A stretch of 64,000 bases of DNA, from contig NZ_JOIX01000056.1 of NCBI RefSeq assembly GCF_000720175.1, positions 11,859 to 75,858 of the forward strand, in the 5' to 3' direction. This DNA comes from Streptomyces sp. NRRL S-337 (GTDB lineage Bacteria; Actinomycetota; Actinomycetes; Streptomycetales; Streptomycetaceae). Under the pieces are notes generated by a model that ran no database searches, was not told the origin of the DNA, and was given only the letters and a program-made list of their open reading frames with translations. A program made the position numbers and the translations under genes. Below, piece by piece: positions 47,082 through 55,667 of this stretch; position 1 is the first letter of the stretch; every line of letters starts with the position of its first letter.

Positions 47082-47888
47082 GTGATTCCCGCCGTACGAG
47101 CCCTCGCCCGCGCCGCCATGGCCGCGCGTCCGGTACCGCTCGCCGACGTCCAGTCACGGGCCGAACTCCTCAGCCGTTTCGGACGCAGCTACCTCGTCCC
47201 GGTCGAGCTGTTCGCCGACTTCGCGGCCGAACTCACCGACCGGCGCCGGCCCGACGGCCCGTTCGCCGTGCTGTGCATCAACGGACGGCGCTGGTTCCGC
47301 TACCGCTCCGTCCACTACGACACCCCCGACCTGCGCTTCTTCCACGACCACAGGGAGGGCGACCGGCCCGGCTACCTGATCCGCGAGCGGCGCTACGAGG
47401 ACACCGGGCAGCGGCAGTTCGAGATCAAGCTGACGGGGCGGCGCGGCGAGACGGTCAAGCACCGGCAGCCCCTGCTGCCCGGCGCCCCGGCCCTGAGCCC
47501 GGCGGCCCGCGGCTTCCTGGCCTCCGTACTGGACCGCTCGTACGGAATCAGCGCGCCGGCCGACCTGGGCCTGGCCCTGGAAACGGAATACACCCGCACC
47601 ACGTTCGTCGCGGACGGCCAGCGCATCACGTGCGACGCGGCGCTGCACTGCCGGGACCTGGCGACCGGCCGCGCGGTACGGGCCGACGGCGGGCTGGTCC
47701 TTGTCGAGACCAGGACCACCGGCCGGCCGACCGCGGCCGACCGGCTGCTGCTGCACGGCCACGGTGTCGTGGCGGCCGACTTCACCAAGTACTGCGGCGG
47801 CCTGTCGGCCCTCCGCCCGGATCTGGCTGCGACCCATTGGCGGAAGGCCGTCCACACGGTCTTCCCGCCGGCTACGGCCTGTTCATGA
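47082..47888 (+). CDS. VTC-domain protein (polyphosphate polymerase-like)
   Basis: The 268-residue protein starts at GTG 47082 with AAGGAG at 47071-47076. It resembles the VTC/CYTH tunnel fold: RSYLVPVELFADFA, CINGRRWFRYRSVHYDTPDLRFF, RERRYEDTGQRQFEIKLTGRRGETVKHR (the E-x-K and K-x-R pattern), and VLVETRTTGRPTAADRLL. In other Streptomyces such genes accompany a CotH-like kinase or membrane protein; neither is here. The enzyme could bind polyphosphate or another triphosphate, but activity is unproven. Its 3' end lies against the DUF397 genes. Confidence 0.75.
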   Translation: MIPAVRALARAAMAARPVPLADVQSRAELLSRFGRSYLVPVELFADFAAELTDRRRPDGPFAVLCINGRRWFRYRSVHYDTPDLRFFHDHREGDRPGYLIRERRYEDTGQRQFEIKLTGRRGETVKHRQPLLPGAPALSPAARGFLASVLDRSYGISAPADLGLALETEYTRTTFVADGQRITCDAALHCRDLATGRAVRADGGLVLVETRTTGRPTAADRLLLHGHGVVAADFTKYCGGLSALRPDLAATHWRKAVHTVFPPATACS

Positions 47889-48180
47889 ACCCGTCCGCGC
47901 GGACCGCCCCGACGAACGCGGCCCATGAACGGGCGGCGAAGACGAGCGCGGGTCCGTGGGGGTCCTTGGAGTCACGGACGGGGACGATGCCGGGGAGGTT
48001 GGGGGCGACCTCGACGCAGTCGCCACCTTCCTTGTTGCTGTAGCTGGACTTACGCCAGGCCGCGGCGCCGGGAAAGCCTTCGGCCACCTCGACGCAGCTG
48101 CCACCCTCCTCGTTGCTGTAGCTGGACTTGCGCCAGACGGTCAGCGTGGAGACGTCCGGTAAGTGCCTCTCAGCGCTCAT
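47872..48180 (-). CDS. DUF397 protein with duplicated N-terminal segment
   Basis: The 102-residue protein starts at ATG 48180. The motif WRKSSYSN occurs twice (WRKSSYSNEEGGSCVEVAEG and WRKSSYSNKEGGDCVEVAPN), then NLPGIVPVRDSKDPHGPALVF, ARSWAAFV and a short tail. DUF397 proteins are small partners of XRE/DUF5753 regulators in Streptomyces development. The upstream DUF397 gene overlaps it by 11 bp. Its second half is nearly identical at DNA level to the neighbour, showing recent duplication. Its 3' end overlaps the 3' end of the convergent VTC gene by 17 bp. Confidence 0.85.
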   Translation of the reverse strand: MSAERHLPDVSTLTVWRKSSYSNEEGGSCVEVAEGFPGAAAWRKSSYSNKEGGDCVEVAPNLPGIVPVRDSKDPHGPALVFAARSWAAFVGAVRADGFMNRP

Positions 48181-48394
48181 GCTCGTACCTCTTCGCCTTG
48201 ACTCCCGCGACGAACGCCGCCCAGGAGCGGGCCGGGAAGACGAGCGCGGGACCGCTCGGGTCCTTCGAGTCACGGACGGGGACGATGCCGGGGAGGTTGG
48301 GGGCGACCTCGACGCAGCTGCCACCCTCCTGGTTGCTGTAGCTGGACTTGCGCCAGACGGCGGCGCTCAGATCGGGACGGGATGCGCTCAGCAA
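48170..48394 (-). CDS. DUF397 protein, second copy
   Basis: The 74-residue protein probably starts at TTG 48394 (no ATG or GTG fits the family start). It has one DUF397 module: WRKSSYSNQEGGSCVEVAPN, LPGIVPVRDSKDPSGPALVFPARSWAAF, ending KAKRYEHER. Its first 125 bp lie inside the end of the XRE gene in another frame. It likely acts with that regulator. Confidence 0.75.
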   Translation of the reverse strand: MLSASRPDLSAAVWRKSSYSNQEGGSCVEVAPNLPGIVPVRDSKDPSGPALVFPARSWAAFVAGVKAKRYEHER

Positions 48395-49214
48395 GGTAGG
48401 TCCCCTCCATGACGGATCGGATCATGTCGAGCGACATGATCGGCGGCAGTGCCAGTGCCCGCAGCCGATCGTAAGTCACCGCGAATTCCTTCACCTCCTC
48501 TGGTTCTTCGAAGAGTTGGCCACGGTGGCCGTTCTCGATGTACGCCACCTCGGAGCCGTCCGGCATGGTCGGGATCTCCAGCGACCAGCCCAGGGCTGAG
48601 TGTGCCCCGCTGCTGTACGGCAGTACCTGCAGCGTGATGCGCGGGTCGTCGGCTGCGCTCAGCAACCGTGCGAGCTGGTCTCGCATCACGGCCGGGCCGC
48701 CAATGGGTCGCATAAGGACTGCCTCGTCCAGGATGACCCACAGTTCCGGTGCGTCGGGCTTGGTCAGCCGAGCCTGACGACCGAGTCGAGCGGCCAGCCG
48801 TTCCTCCAACTGCTCGGGGCTCTTCAACGTCAGGCCCACGCTCAGGACTTCGCGGGCGTAGTCCTCCGTCTGGAGCAGGCCGGGCACCACGGCCGCGGCG
48901 TACTGCCGGATGGCCACCGCCCGCTCCGAAAGCGCCATGAACTTCCGTGACCAGTCCGGGAACGTCTCCCGGTGGACGTACGGCCACAGATCGACGAGCA
49001 AGCCATCGGCGGCGAGGGCCCCGTCCAGGGCCTGCGCCAGCTTCAAGGTCGGCTTGGAGCCCGTCGTGCGCTCGACCTGATTGATCCGCGTGCTGTGCGT
49101 ATGCGCGCGTTTTCCCAGTTCGGACTGGGTGAGGCCGGCCGCTTCGCGGAGTCTGCGAACGCGCAATCCGAAGAGCGCTGCGATGGATGACGAGGGGTCA
49201 ACTTCGTTGGCCAA
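48270..49214 (-). CDS. XRE/DUF5753 regulator with unusual C-terminal extension
   Basis: The protein has 314 residues from TTG 49214 (GGAAG seven bases upstream). It has an N-terminal Cro/C1-type HTH (LRVRRLREAAGLTQSELGKRAHTHSTRINQVER) and a DUF5753 domain (FMALSERAVAIRQYAAAVVPGLLQTEDYAREVL, ITLQVLPYSSGAHSALGWSLEIP, MSLDMIRSVMEGTY). Relatives end right after the VMEGTY/IYR region. Here the frame runs on for about 40 residues (Arg/Gln/Pro-rich) across the start of the DUF397 gene, suggesting a lost stop or small indel. This XRE-DUF397 pairing occurs in WhiJ-like developmental systems. Confidence 0.8.
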   Translation of the reverse strand: MANEVDPSSSIAALFGLRVRRLREAAGLTQSELGKRAHTHSTRINQVERTTGSKPTLKLAQALDGALAADGLLVDLWPYVHRETFPDWSRKFMALSERAVAIRQYAAAVVPGLLQTEDYAREVLSVGLTLKSPEQLEERLAARLGRQARLTKPDAPELWVILDEAVLMRPIGGPAVMRDQLARLLSAADDPRITLQVLPYSSGAHSALGWSLEIPTMPDGSEVAYIENGHRGQLFEEPEEVKEFAVTYDRLRALALPPIMSLDMIRSVMEGTYLAERIPSRSERRRLAQVQLQQPGGWQLRRGRPQPPRHRPRP

Positions 49215-49388
49215 AGGGTCACTTCCGTCCTTACGGCTTGAGAAGTAAGGAGCTACCACCTTCCGCAGCCTATGCCGCACGGCAACGATGTGAGCACGGA
49301 ACGTAGTCATCCGCACGACAGACCCCCGCGACCGTCGCAACCGGTCCGGGGGCATGGTCAACGCGCAATTTCGAGAGAGAACGTCGAC

Positions 49389-49694
49389 ATGTTTCAGCGT
49401 ATTGCCCGCCGCCTCGCGCGGTGGGGGCTTCTCCCAACTCCCCGTCCGCAAGGGCGCCATCGCGCCGTATGCGGCGGGCGGCACCCTGCCGTCACCGAGC
49501 CCCGGGTGCCGATGCCCCGCCGCCCCCACCGACCGGAGATCGAGACCCCCCTCGACGGCGACGCCTCCCCCCTCGTCCGCCCCTACCTCGTCGCGCACGA
49601 GCAGCGCGAACGGCGAAAGGCGCTGCTGCTGGCCACGCTCGGGGTCGACGCCCCCGGCCCGTACTGGATCCACGGTGTGGAGGTCGCCCGATGA
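49389..49694 (+). CDS. Small basic protein, first of a pair divergent from the XRE gene
   Basis: The 101-residue protein starts at ATG 49389 (GAGAGAA upstream). It has a basic amphipathic N-terminus (MFQRIARRLARWGLLP), then a PRRPHRPEIETPLDGDASPLVRPYLV segment and a helical end. No domain is recognised. It overlaps the next gene as ATGA. Small genes like this are frequently adjacent to XRE-DUF397 loci in Streptomyces, so the pair may be part of the same regulatory set; this is inference. Confidence 0.65.
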   Translation: MFQRIARRLARWGLLPTPRPQGRHRAVCGGRHPAVTEPRVPMPRRPHRPEIETPLDGDASPLVRPYLVAHEQRERRKALLLATLGVDAPGPYWIHGVEVAR

Positions 49695-49918
49695 GCGGGG
49701 GCGAGGGCGAGGGGCGGCCGCTGCCCCTCCGCATGTGCGTGCGCTGCGAGCGGATCACGGACGAGCCCGTGCTCGTCGCCGAGGTGCACGGGAACAGCAG
49801 GCCCGGCTGGAACGTCTACGCGTGCCCCGGCTGCGCGCCGCACGTGCCCGCGGCGCCCGATCCGCTGGTGGTCCTGGAGGCCCTGCTGGGGCGCCGGAGG
49901 GGCGGGCCGCGGCGGTGA
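49691..49918 (+). CDS. Small zinc-finger-like protein, coupled
   Basis: The 75-residue protein starts at ATG 49691, overlapping the upstream stop. Two CxxC pairs (MCVRCERITDEP near residue 16 and YACPGCAPH near 45) form a treble-clef or ribbon metal site. The C-terminus is basic (GRRRGGPRR). The function is unknown, probably a DNA- or protein-binding adaptor. A clear terminator follows. Confidence 0.7.
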   Translation: MSGGEGEGRPLPLRMCVRCERITDEPVLVAEVHGNSRPGWNVYACPGCAPHVPAAPDPLVVLEALLGRRRGGPRR

Positions 49919-49934
49919 GCGGGCCCGTGGGGAG

Positions 49935-49958
49935 CGGCCTGGAGCTTCCTCCAGGCCG
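49935..49958 (+). terminator. Terminator of the small-gene pair
   Basis: CGGCCTGGAG and its exact complement surround a CTTC loop, 17 bp after the stop. Confidence 0.75.
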
Positions 49959-49960
49959 TA

Positions 49961-50002
49961 GACAGTGTGTCTGTGGGCGTGGTGTGCGCCATACAGACTG
50001 TC
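49961..50002. promoter_or_regulatory. Imperfect inverted repeat before the class III aminotransferase
   Basis: GACAG..TCTGT.GGCG on the left is mirrored by CGCC..ACAGA..CTGTC on the right. It lies 94 bp before the aminotransferase start and could be the operator for the GntR-family regulator encoded behind it. Confidence 0.45.
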
Positions 50003-50095
50003 GGTACCGGCGCGCGGGCCGTGATCCCTACGCTGGGGACGTTCGCCGTGCCGATCCCTCGGCGGACCCGAGCGACCCGATCCGAGGTACTGACC

Positions 50096-51517
50096 GTGAC
50101 CACGACGCACCCCTCTCCCGCCGCCGATCCCGCCGCCGACGACAACAGCAGCGCGAAGCGCTTCCAGGGAAGGGCGGGGGTGGGCGACGGGCGGGCGGTC
50201 AAGGCCGCCGACCGCGCGCACGTCTTCCACTCCTGGTCCGCGCAGGGCCTGATCGACCCGCTGCCGATCGCCGGTGCCGAGGGGTCCTACTTCTGGGACT
50301 ACGACGGCAACCGCTACCTCGACTTCTCCTCCCAGCTGGTCAACACCAACATCGGCCACCAGCACCCGAAGGTCGTCGCGGCGATCCAGGAGCAGGCCGG
50401 GAAGCTGTGCACGCTCGCGCCCGGGTTCGCGGTGGACGTACGGTCCGAGGCCGCGCGGCTGATCGCCGAGCGCACCCCCGGCGACCTCGACAAGATCTTC
50501 TTCACCAACGGCGGCGCCGAGGCCGTGGAGAACGCCGTCCGGATGGCCCGGCTGCACACCGGACGCGCCAAGGTGCTGTCCGCCTACCGCTCGTACCACG
50601 GCGCGACCGCCGCGGCGATCAACCTGACCGGTGACCCGCGCCGCTGGCCCTCCGACACCGCCTCCGCCGGCGTGGTCCACTTCTGGGGCCCGTTCCTGTA
50701 CCGCTCGCCGTTCCACGCGGAGAACGAGCAGCAGGAGTGCGAGCGCGCCCTGGCGCACCTGGAGCAGACCATCGCCTTCGAGGGTCCGCAGTCGATCGCC
50801 GCGATCATCCTGGAGACCGTCCCGGGCACCGCCGGCATCATGGTCCCGCCGGCCGGCTACCTCGCCGGGGTCCGCGAGATCTGCGACCGCTACGGCATCG
50901 TCTTCATCCTCGACGAGGTCATGGCCGGCTTCGGCCGGACCGGCGCGTGGTTCGCCGCCGACCAGTTCGACGTGACCCCCGACCTGCTCACCTTCGCCAA
51001 GGGCGTCAACTCCGGCTACGTCCCGCTGGGCGGCGTCGCGATCAGCGCCGAGATCGCCGCGACCTTCGAGACGCGGCCGTACCCGGGCGGGCTGACGTAC
51101 TCCGGCCACCCGCTGGCCTGCGCCTCCGCCGTCGCGACGATCAACGCGATGGCCGAGGAGCGGATCGTGGAGAACGCGGCCGAGATCGGCGAGAAGGTCA
51201 TCGGGCCGGGGCTGCGCGCGATCGCCGAGCGGCACCCGTCCGTGGGCGAGGTCCGCGGCCTGGGTGTCTTCTGGGCCCTGGACCTGGTCAAGAACAAGGA
51301 GACCCGCGAGCCGCTCGTGCCGTACAACGCGTCCGGCGCGGCCAACGCCCCGATGGCCGAATTCGCCGCGGCATGCAAGCGCGGTGGGCTCTGGCCGTTC
51401 GTCAACATGAACCGCACCCACGTCGTCCCGGCCTGCACGATCACCGAGGCCGAGGCCAAGGAGGGTCTCGCCGCCCTCGACGAGGCGCTGACCGCCGCGG
51501 ACGCGCACACGCACTGA
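50096..51517 (+). CDS. Class III (omega) aminotransferase
   Basis: The 473-residue protein is on PLP fold type I, class III: FWDYDGNRYLDFSSQLVNTNIGHQHPKVVAAI near residue 65, FFTNGGAEAVENAVRMAR, YRSYHGAT, FILDEVMAGFGRTGAWFA with the PLP Asp, and the lysine in LLTFAKGVNSGYVPLGG near 302. The family includes beta-alanine, taurine and polyamine-pyruvate transaminases, often labelled aspartate aminotransferase family. A GntR-type gene follows by 143 bp, suggesting local control by an amino substrate. The start is GTG 50096; the longer upstream frame would cross the inverted repeat. Confidence 0.9.
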   Translation: MTTTHPSPAADPAADDNSSAKRFQGRAGVGDGRAVKAADRAHVFHSWSAQGLIDPLPIAGAEGSYFWDYDGNRYLDFSSQLVNTNIGHQHPKVVAAIQEQAGKLCTLAPGFAVDVRSEAARLIAERTPGDLDKIFFTNGGAEAVENAVRMARLHTGRAKVLSAYRSYHGATAAAINLTGDPRRWPSDTASAGVVHFWGPFLYRSPFHAENEQQECERALAHLEQTIAFEGPQSIAAIILETVPGTAGIMVPPAGYLAGVREICDRYGIVFILDEVMAGFGRTGAWFAADQFDVTPDLLTFAKGVNSGYVPLGGVAISAEIAATFETRPYPGGLTYSGHPLACASAVATINAMAEERIVENAAEIGEKVIGPGLRAIAERHPSVGEVRGLGVFWALDLVKNKETREPLVPYNASGAANAPMAEFAAACKRGGLWPFVNMNRTHVVPACTITEAEAKEGLAALDEALTAADAHTH

Positions 51518-51660
51518 GGCTGCGACCCGCAGTGAAGGGCGCCGACGCGCACACCGCCGCCTGAGCGGCCGCCGCGCGCAGCGGCACCCCGCGGCCCTCG
51601 CCTATGGTTGGCGGGGGCCGCTGCCATCCGCGGTCAGGGACGGCGAAGGAGACGCACACG

Positions 51661-52329
51661 ATGGCCGCCGGCGGAGACAGCACAGTCATACGTCGCAGCA
51701 CGCTGCGTCAGCAGATCGCCGACGCCCTGCGCGACGAGGTCCTGGCGGGCCGGCTGCCGTGCGGCCACCCGTTCACCGTCAAGGAGATCGCCGAGCAGTA
51801 CGGCGTCTCCGCGACCCCGGTCCGCGAGGCGCTGCTCGACCTCTGTGCCCAGGGGCTGCTCGACGTCGAACAGCACCGCGGCTTCAAGGTCCACGCCTTC
51901 ACCGCCGACGACTTCCGGGCCATGGTCGAGGCCCGCACCCTGGTCATCGAGGGGATCTTCCGCAGCGGCGCCCAGGAGGCGCTCGCCGCCACCCCCGCCG
52001 AGGTGCTGATCTCCATCCGCCGCCGCGCCGACGAGGCCGAGCGGGCCGCCCGGGCCGGCGACCTGGACGTGCTCATCGGCTACGACCTGCGGTTCTGGCG
52101 CGAGCTCGGCAACATCGTGAACAACACCTACATCAGCGACTTCCTGGACCGGATTCGGGTCCAGACCTGGATGTACGCGGTGCCGGTGCTGCGCCGCGCC
52201 CCCGACCTCACCAACCGCCTGTGGCAGGGCCACTGCGCCCTGGCCGACGCCCTGGTCCGGCGCGACCTGTCCGCCGCCCAGCGGCTGATCGCCGAGTACA
52301 ACGCGCACGCGCTGGCCCTGGTCCGTTAG
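51661..52329 (+). CDS. GntR-family regulator (FCD type)
   Basis: The 222-residue protein has an N-terminal winged helix (TLRQQIADALRDEVLAGRLPCGHPFTVKEIAEQYGVSATPVREALLDLCAQGLLDV) and a helical FCD ligand domain (FRAMVEARTLVIEGIFRSG, then DLRFWRELGNIVNNTYISDFLDRIRVQTW). It probably senses a carboxylate and controls the preceding aminotransferase gene on the same strand. Confidence 0.9.
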   Translation: MAAGGDSTVIRRSTLRQQIADALRDEVLAGRLPCGHPFTVKEIAEQYGVSATPVREALLDLCAQGLLDVEQHRGFKVHAFTADDFRAMVEARTLVIEGIFRSGAQEALAATPAEVLISIRRRADEAERAARAGDLDVLIGYDLRFWRELGNIVNNTYISDFLDRIRVQTWMYAVPVLRRAPDLTNRLWQGHCALADALVRRDLSAAQRLIAEYNAHALALVR

Positions 52330-52468
52330 CCGGTAACCGTCCGGTGCGCCCGCTCTCGTCGGATGGCGCCGCGGGCACTACGCTGTCCCGACTCGGCCGT
52401 AATGGGCCGCACCCGTAGCTGTGCGTGCGCCGGTGTCCTTGTCCCCGACCGGAAGCGAGTCCTCACCC

Positions 52469-53119
52469 GTGGCATGTGACCTGTGGCTGGTACCCCTCGT
52501 CGATGTGCTGTGCCACAGCCCCGACAACCCGTTCTCCGAAGAGATCGCCGCCTACGACAAGGCCCTGACGGAAGCGGGACTGCCACCGGTCCCCGTCTTC
52601 AGCTACATGCCGGGCCTGTCCGGGGACGTCGCCCCCATCGCGGGCTTCGACTACGACGCACTGCACTTCCTGCGCCGCGCCTACCTGCTGCGGCTGTGCG
52701 GCCTGGAGGTCACCCCGGTCGACGAACTGGGCGGTGACTACGAGCAGTTGCTGGAGATGTTCGAGACCACCGCGCAGCAGTCCCACCTGGTCTGGCACTA
52801 CGACCACGCGGGCGCGTACGTCCCGGTCGACTTCCCGCATCCGCTCGCCAACGACGAACTGCTGGAGGGCGGCGGCCCGCTGGGGTCCTCGCACGGGCTG
52901 CTGCGGGACCTGGAACTGGTTGCGCCATCCCTGGGTATCGATCCGGCCAATCCGCCGGCCGCGCCGGAGCCGCCGGCCGGGCCGACCTCTCTGGAGGAGC
53001 GGGCGGGCGCGGTGCCCATGGACGACGGCCCGTTCGCCCGGGAGCGCCACGTCTGGCTCGGCCTGCACGCGGCGGCGACCCGCAGCCTGGGCCAGGGCTC
53101 GATGATCGTCTTCAGCTGA
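52469..53119 (+). CDS. Conserved hypothetical protein
   Basis: The 216-residue protein starts at GTG 52469 (GGAAGCGAG upstream). The pattern WLVPLVDVLCHSPDNPFSEEIAAYDKAL, FSYMPGLSGDVAPIAGFDYDALHFLRRAYLL and WHYDHAGAYVPVDFPHPLAND looks like a conserved Streptomyces family, with no domain name known to me. It has no signal peptide or membrane segment, so it is likely cytoplasmic. It is followed by low-complexity repeats. Confidence 0.7.
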   Translation: MACDLWLVPLVDVLCHSPDNPFSEEIAAYDKALTEAGLPPVPVFSYMPGLSGDVAPIAGFDYDALHFLRRAYLLRLCGLEVTPVDELGGDYEQLLEMFETTAQQSHLVWHYDHAGAYVPVDFPHPLANDELLEGGGPLGSSHGLLRDLELVAPSLGIDPANPPAAPEPPAGPTSLEERAGAVPMDDGPFARERHVWLGLHAAATRSLGQGSMIVFS

Positions 53120-53233
53120 CCGGTCGGCTTCGGCGGACCGGACGTCTTCGGCCGGCCGGTCGTCTCCGGTTGGTCCGTCGTCTTCGATTGAGCCGTCGTG
53201 TTCGCCAGAGCCGGAGCCGTCGCCTTCGGTCGG
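53120..53233. repeat. Imperfect 18-bp tandem repeats between convergent genes
   Basis: About six units of 18 bp with core CCGKYCGTCTTCG (starting at 53120, 53138, 53156, 53174, 53192 and, after a 6-bp slip, 53216) fill the space between the hypothetical gene and the SLATT gene. They lie past both stops. Confidence 0.7.
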
Positions 53234-53295
53234 TCCGGCGACGGCGGGGGGTGCGCCATGCCGCTGCCCCGCCCGCCGTCGCCGCCCCGTCTTCC

Positions 53296-54057
53296 TCAGC
53301 GCGGCGGTTCCGGCGGCCGCTGGCGCGGCATGTTCGGGCGGCCGCGGTGCGGCAGCGCGTACCGGCCCGCGAGCCCGGCGTGTTCCTGGCGGGGGACAGC
53401 CCACGGGGCCATGGACTGGGTGGCCCGCGGCACCGCGCCGGTCCGGAACTCCGCCATCCAGTCGGCCGTCTCGGTCCGCACCAGCTCCCCGAGGTCCTCG
53501 TTGAACCGCCGGAGCAGCCCCAGACAGCGCTCGGCCGCCTCGCTCGCGGTGCCCTCCGTCGGGCCGAGCACCTCGCGCACGCCCTCCGAAGCCCAGTCGA
53601 ACTGCAGCGCCTCCAGCCGCCGGTGGATCGCCTGCGCGGTCGCCAGGTCCCGCATCCAGCCGGCCGTCACCCCGAAATACCGGTCGCAGCCCACGCACAC
53701 CGCCGCCAGCAGCAGCGACAGACAGCCCCACGGTGCCCCGCCCTCCCACGCCCGGGCCAGATCCAGCAGCGGCAGCACCCCGCCCCCCGTGACCCCGGCC
53801 GCGGCGCCCAGCCGGAGCGCCCGGGCGCCCCGGCGCTTGGCCACCCGGTCGTGCAGGTACCAGTCGGCGGCGCGCAGCGCGCCGTCCTCGGTCCAGAGGT
53901 AGAGCGCGTCGAGGCGGTCGCCCGGCTCGCCCCAGCCGCCCGCGGGGAAGGCCCGCCCGGAGACGTCCCGGCGGGCCCGGCCCCGGACGCCGTACCGGCG
54001 GAGCGGGCGGCCCTCCTGCTGAGGGGGCCCCTCGGGCTGCATCTCCGGCTGACTCAC
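53296..54057 (-). CDS. SLATT-domain (two-helix membrane) protein
   Basis: The 253-residue protein starts at GTG 54057 behind GGGAGTG. It has basic cytoplasmic ends around two membrane helices ([21 protein letters not shown] and [21 protein letters not shown]) followed by a helical segment ([23 protein letters not shown]). This is the SLATT arrangement, a 2TM effector in SMODS/SLOG nucleotide-signalling defence systems. No SLOG or CD-NTase gene is adjacent, so here it may act alone or in another process. Confidence 0.7.
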   Translation of the reverse strand: MSQPEMQPEGPPQQEGRPLRRYGVRGRARRDVSGRAFPAGGWGEPGDRLDALYLWTEDGALRAADWYLHDRVAKRRGARALRLGAAAGVTGGGVLPLLDLARAWEGGAPWGCLSLLLAAVCVGCDRYFGVTAGWMRDLATAQAIHRRLEALQFDWASEGVREVLGPTEGTASEAAERCLGLLRRFNEDLGELVRTETADWMAEFRTGAVPRATQSMAPWAVPRQEHAGLAGRYALPHRGRPNMPRQRPPEPPR

Positions 54058-54359
54058 CCGGGCACTCCCTCTCTGCGCGCTCTGCGGAACGGATACGTAC
54101 GGTGCCTGCGATGGGGTCCCTCCCACGCCTTTCGGGCTATGGGGAGTACGGGAGGGCCGTCGCGCGCCGCCCCCTTTCCTACCGCCGAACGGCTGGCCCC
54201 AGCTCCAAGATCACGCTATTTCCGCCCAGAAGTGGTGCGGGGTCGGGTAGGGAACGGCACGGAATCTCACCCGAAAGAGTTGCCGCCGCGGTGACGGAAG
54301 GTTTCCGGACCGCCCGTCCGCCGTCCGGCCGTCCGGGCCACTCGTCTAGGCTGCCTGTC

Positions 54360-55625
54360 GTGAAGGTCCTCGTCATCGGCGGCGGCGCCCGCGAACACGC
54401 CCTGTGCCGCTCTCTGTCCCTCGACCCCGACGTCACCGCGCTGCACTGCGCCCCCGGCAACGCCGGCATCGCCGAGGTGGCCGAACTGCACCGGGTCGAC
54501 GCCCTCGACGGCCGGGCCGTCGCCGACCTGGCCGCCGGCCTGGCGGCCGACCTGGTCGTCGTCGGTCCCGAGGCCCCCCTGGTGGCGGGCGTCGCGGACG
54601 CGGTCCGCGAGCGCGGCATCCCGGTCTTCGGCCCGTCCGCCGACGCCGCCCAGCTGGAGGGCTCCAAGGCCTTCGCCAAGGACGTGATGGCCGCCGCGGC
54701 CGTCCCGACCGCCCGCAGCTACGTCTGCACCACCCCGGAGGAGATCGACGAGGCCCTGGACGCCTTCGGCGCGCCCTACGTGGTCAAGGACGACGGGCTG
54801 GCGGCCGGCAAGGGCGTCGTGGTGACCGACGACGTGGACACCGCCCGCGCCCACGCGCTGGCCTGCGACCGCGTCGTCATCGAGGAGTTCCTCGACGGTC
54901 CGGAGGTCTCGCTCTTCGCGATCACCGACGGCGAGACCGTCGTCCCGCTCCAGCCCGCCCAGGACTTCAAGCGCGCCTACGACGGCGACCAGGGCCCCAA
55001 CACCGGCGGCATGGGCGCGTACAGCCCGCTGCCCTGGGCCGACCCCAAGCTGGTCGACGAGGTCATGGCGAGCGTGCTGCAGCCCACCGTCGACGAGCTG
55101 CGCCGCCGCGGCACCCCGTTCTCCGGTCTGCTCTACGCAGGTCTGGCGATCACCTCCCGCGGGGTCCGGGTGATCGAGTTCAACGCCCGCTTCGGCGACC
55201 CGGAGACCCAGGTGGTCCTGGCCCGCCTCAAGACGCCGCTCGGCGGGCTGCTGCGGGCCGCCGCCACCGGCAACCTCGCCGCCCTGCCGCCGCTGCGCTG
55301 GAGCGACGACGCGGCCGTCACGGTCGTCATCGCGTCCCACAACTACCCGGACACCCCGCGCACCGGCGACGTCATCGAGGGTCTGGCCGAGGTCGCCGCG
55401 CAGGACGCCCCCGACGCCTACGTGCTGCACGCCGGCACCAAGCTCGACGAGGCCGGCGCGGTGCGCAGCGCGGGCGGCCGGGTGCTGTCCGTCACCGCCT
55501 CCGGAGCCGACCTCGCCGCCGCCCGTGAGCGCGCCTACCGGGCCGTGGCCCGGATCTCCCTGGACGGCTCCCAGCACCGCACGGACATCGCCGCCAAGGC
55601 CGCCGCGGAGGCCCAGGGCGCCTGA
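54360..55625 (+). CDS. purD: Phosphoribosylamine-glycine ligase (GARS)
   Basis: The 421-residue ATP-grasp protein starts at GTG 54360: [13 protein letters not shown] at the N-terminus, [57 protein letters not shown], and [34 protein letters not shown]. It joins glycine to phosphoribosylamine in purine synthesis. purC lies 5 kb downstream and purS/purQ further on, a dispersed purine group. Confidence 0.97.
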   Translation: MKVLVIGGGAREHALCRSLSLDPDVTALHCAPGNAGIAEVAELHRVDALDGRAVADLAAGLAADLVVVGPEAPLVAGVADAVRERGIPVFGPSADAAQLEGSKAFAKDVMAAAAVPTARSYVCTTPEEIDEALDAFGAPYVVKDDGLAAGKGVVVTDDVDTARAHALACDRVVIEEFLDGPEVSLFAITDGETVVPLQPAQDFKRAYDGDQGPNTGGMGAYSPLPWADPKLVDEVMASVLQPTVDELRRRGTPFSGLLYAGLAITSRGVRVIEFNARFGDPETQVVLARLKTPLGGLLRAAATGNLAALPPLRWSDDAAVTVVIASHNYPDTPRTGDVIEGLAEVAAQDAPDAYVLHAGTKLDEAGAVRSAGGRVLSVTASGADLAAARERAYRAVARISLDGSQHRTDIAAKAAAEAQGA

Positions 55626-55632
55626 GACGCCC

Positions 55633-55667
55633 GCGCCGTGGGTCCCGCGCCCCCGGGCCCACGGCGC
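55633..55667 (+). terminator. Terminator of purD
   Basis: GCGCCGTGGG pairs exactly with CCCACGGCGC around a 15-nt loop, 7 bp past the stop. Confidence 0.7.
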
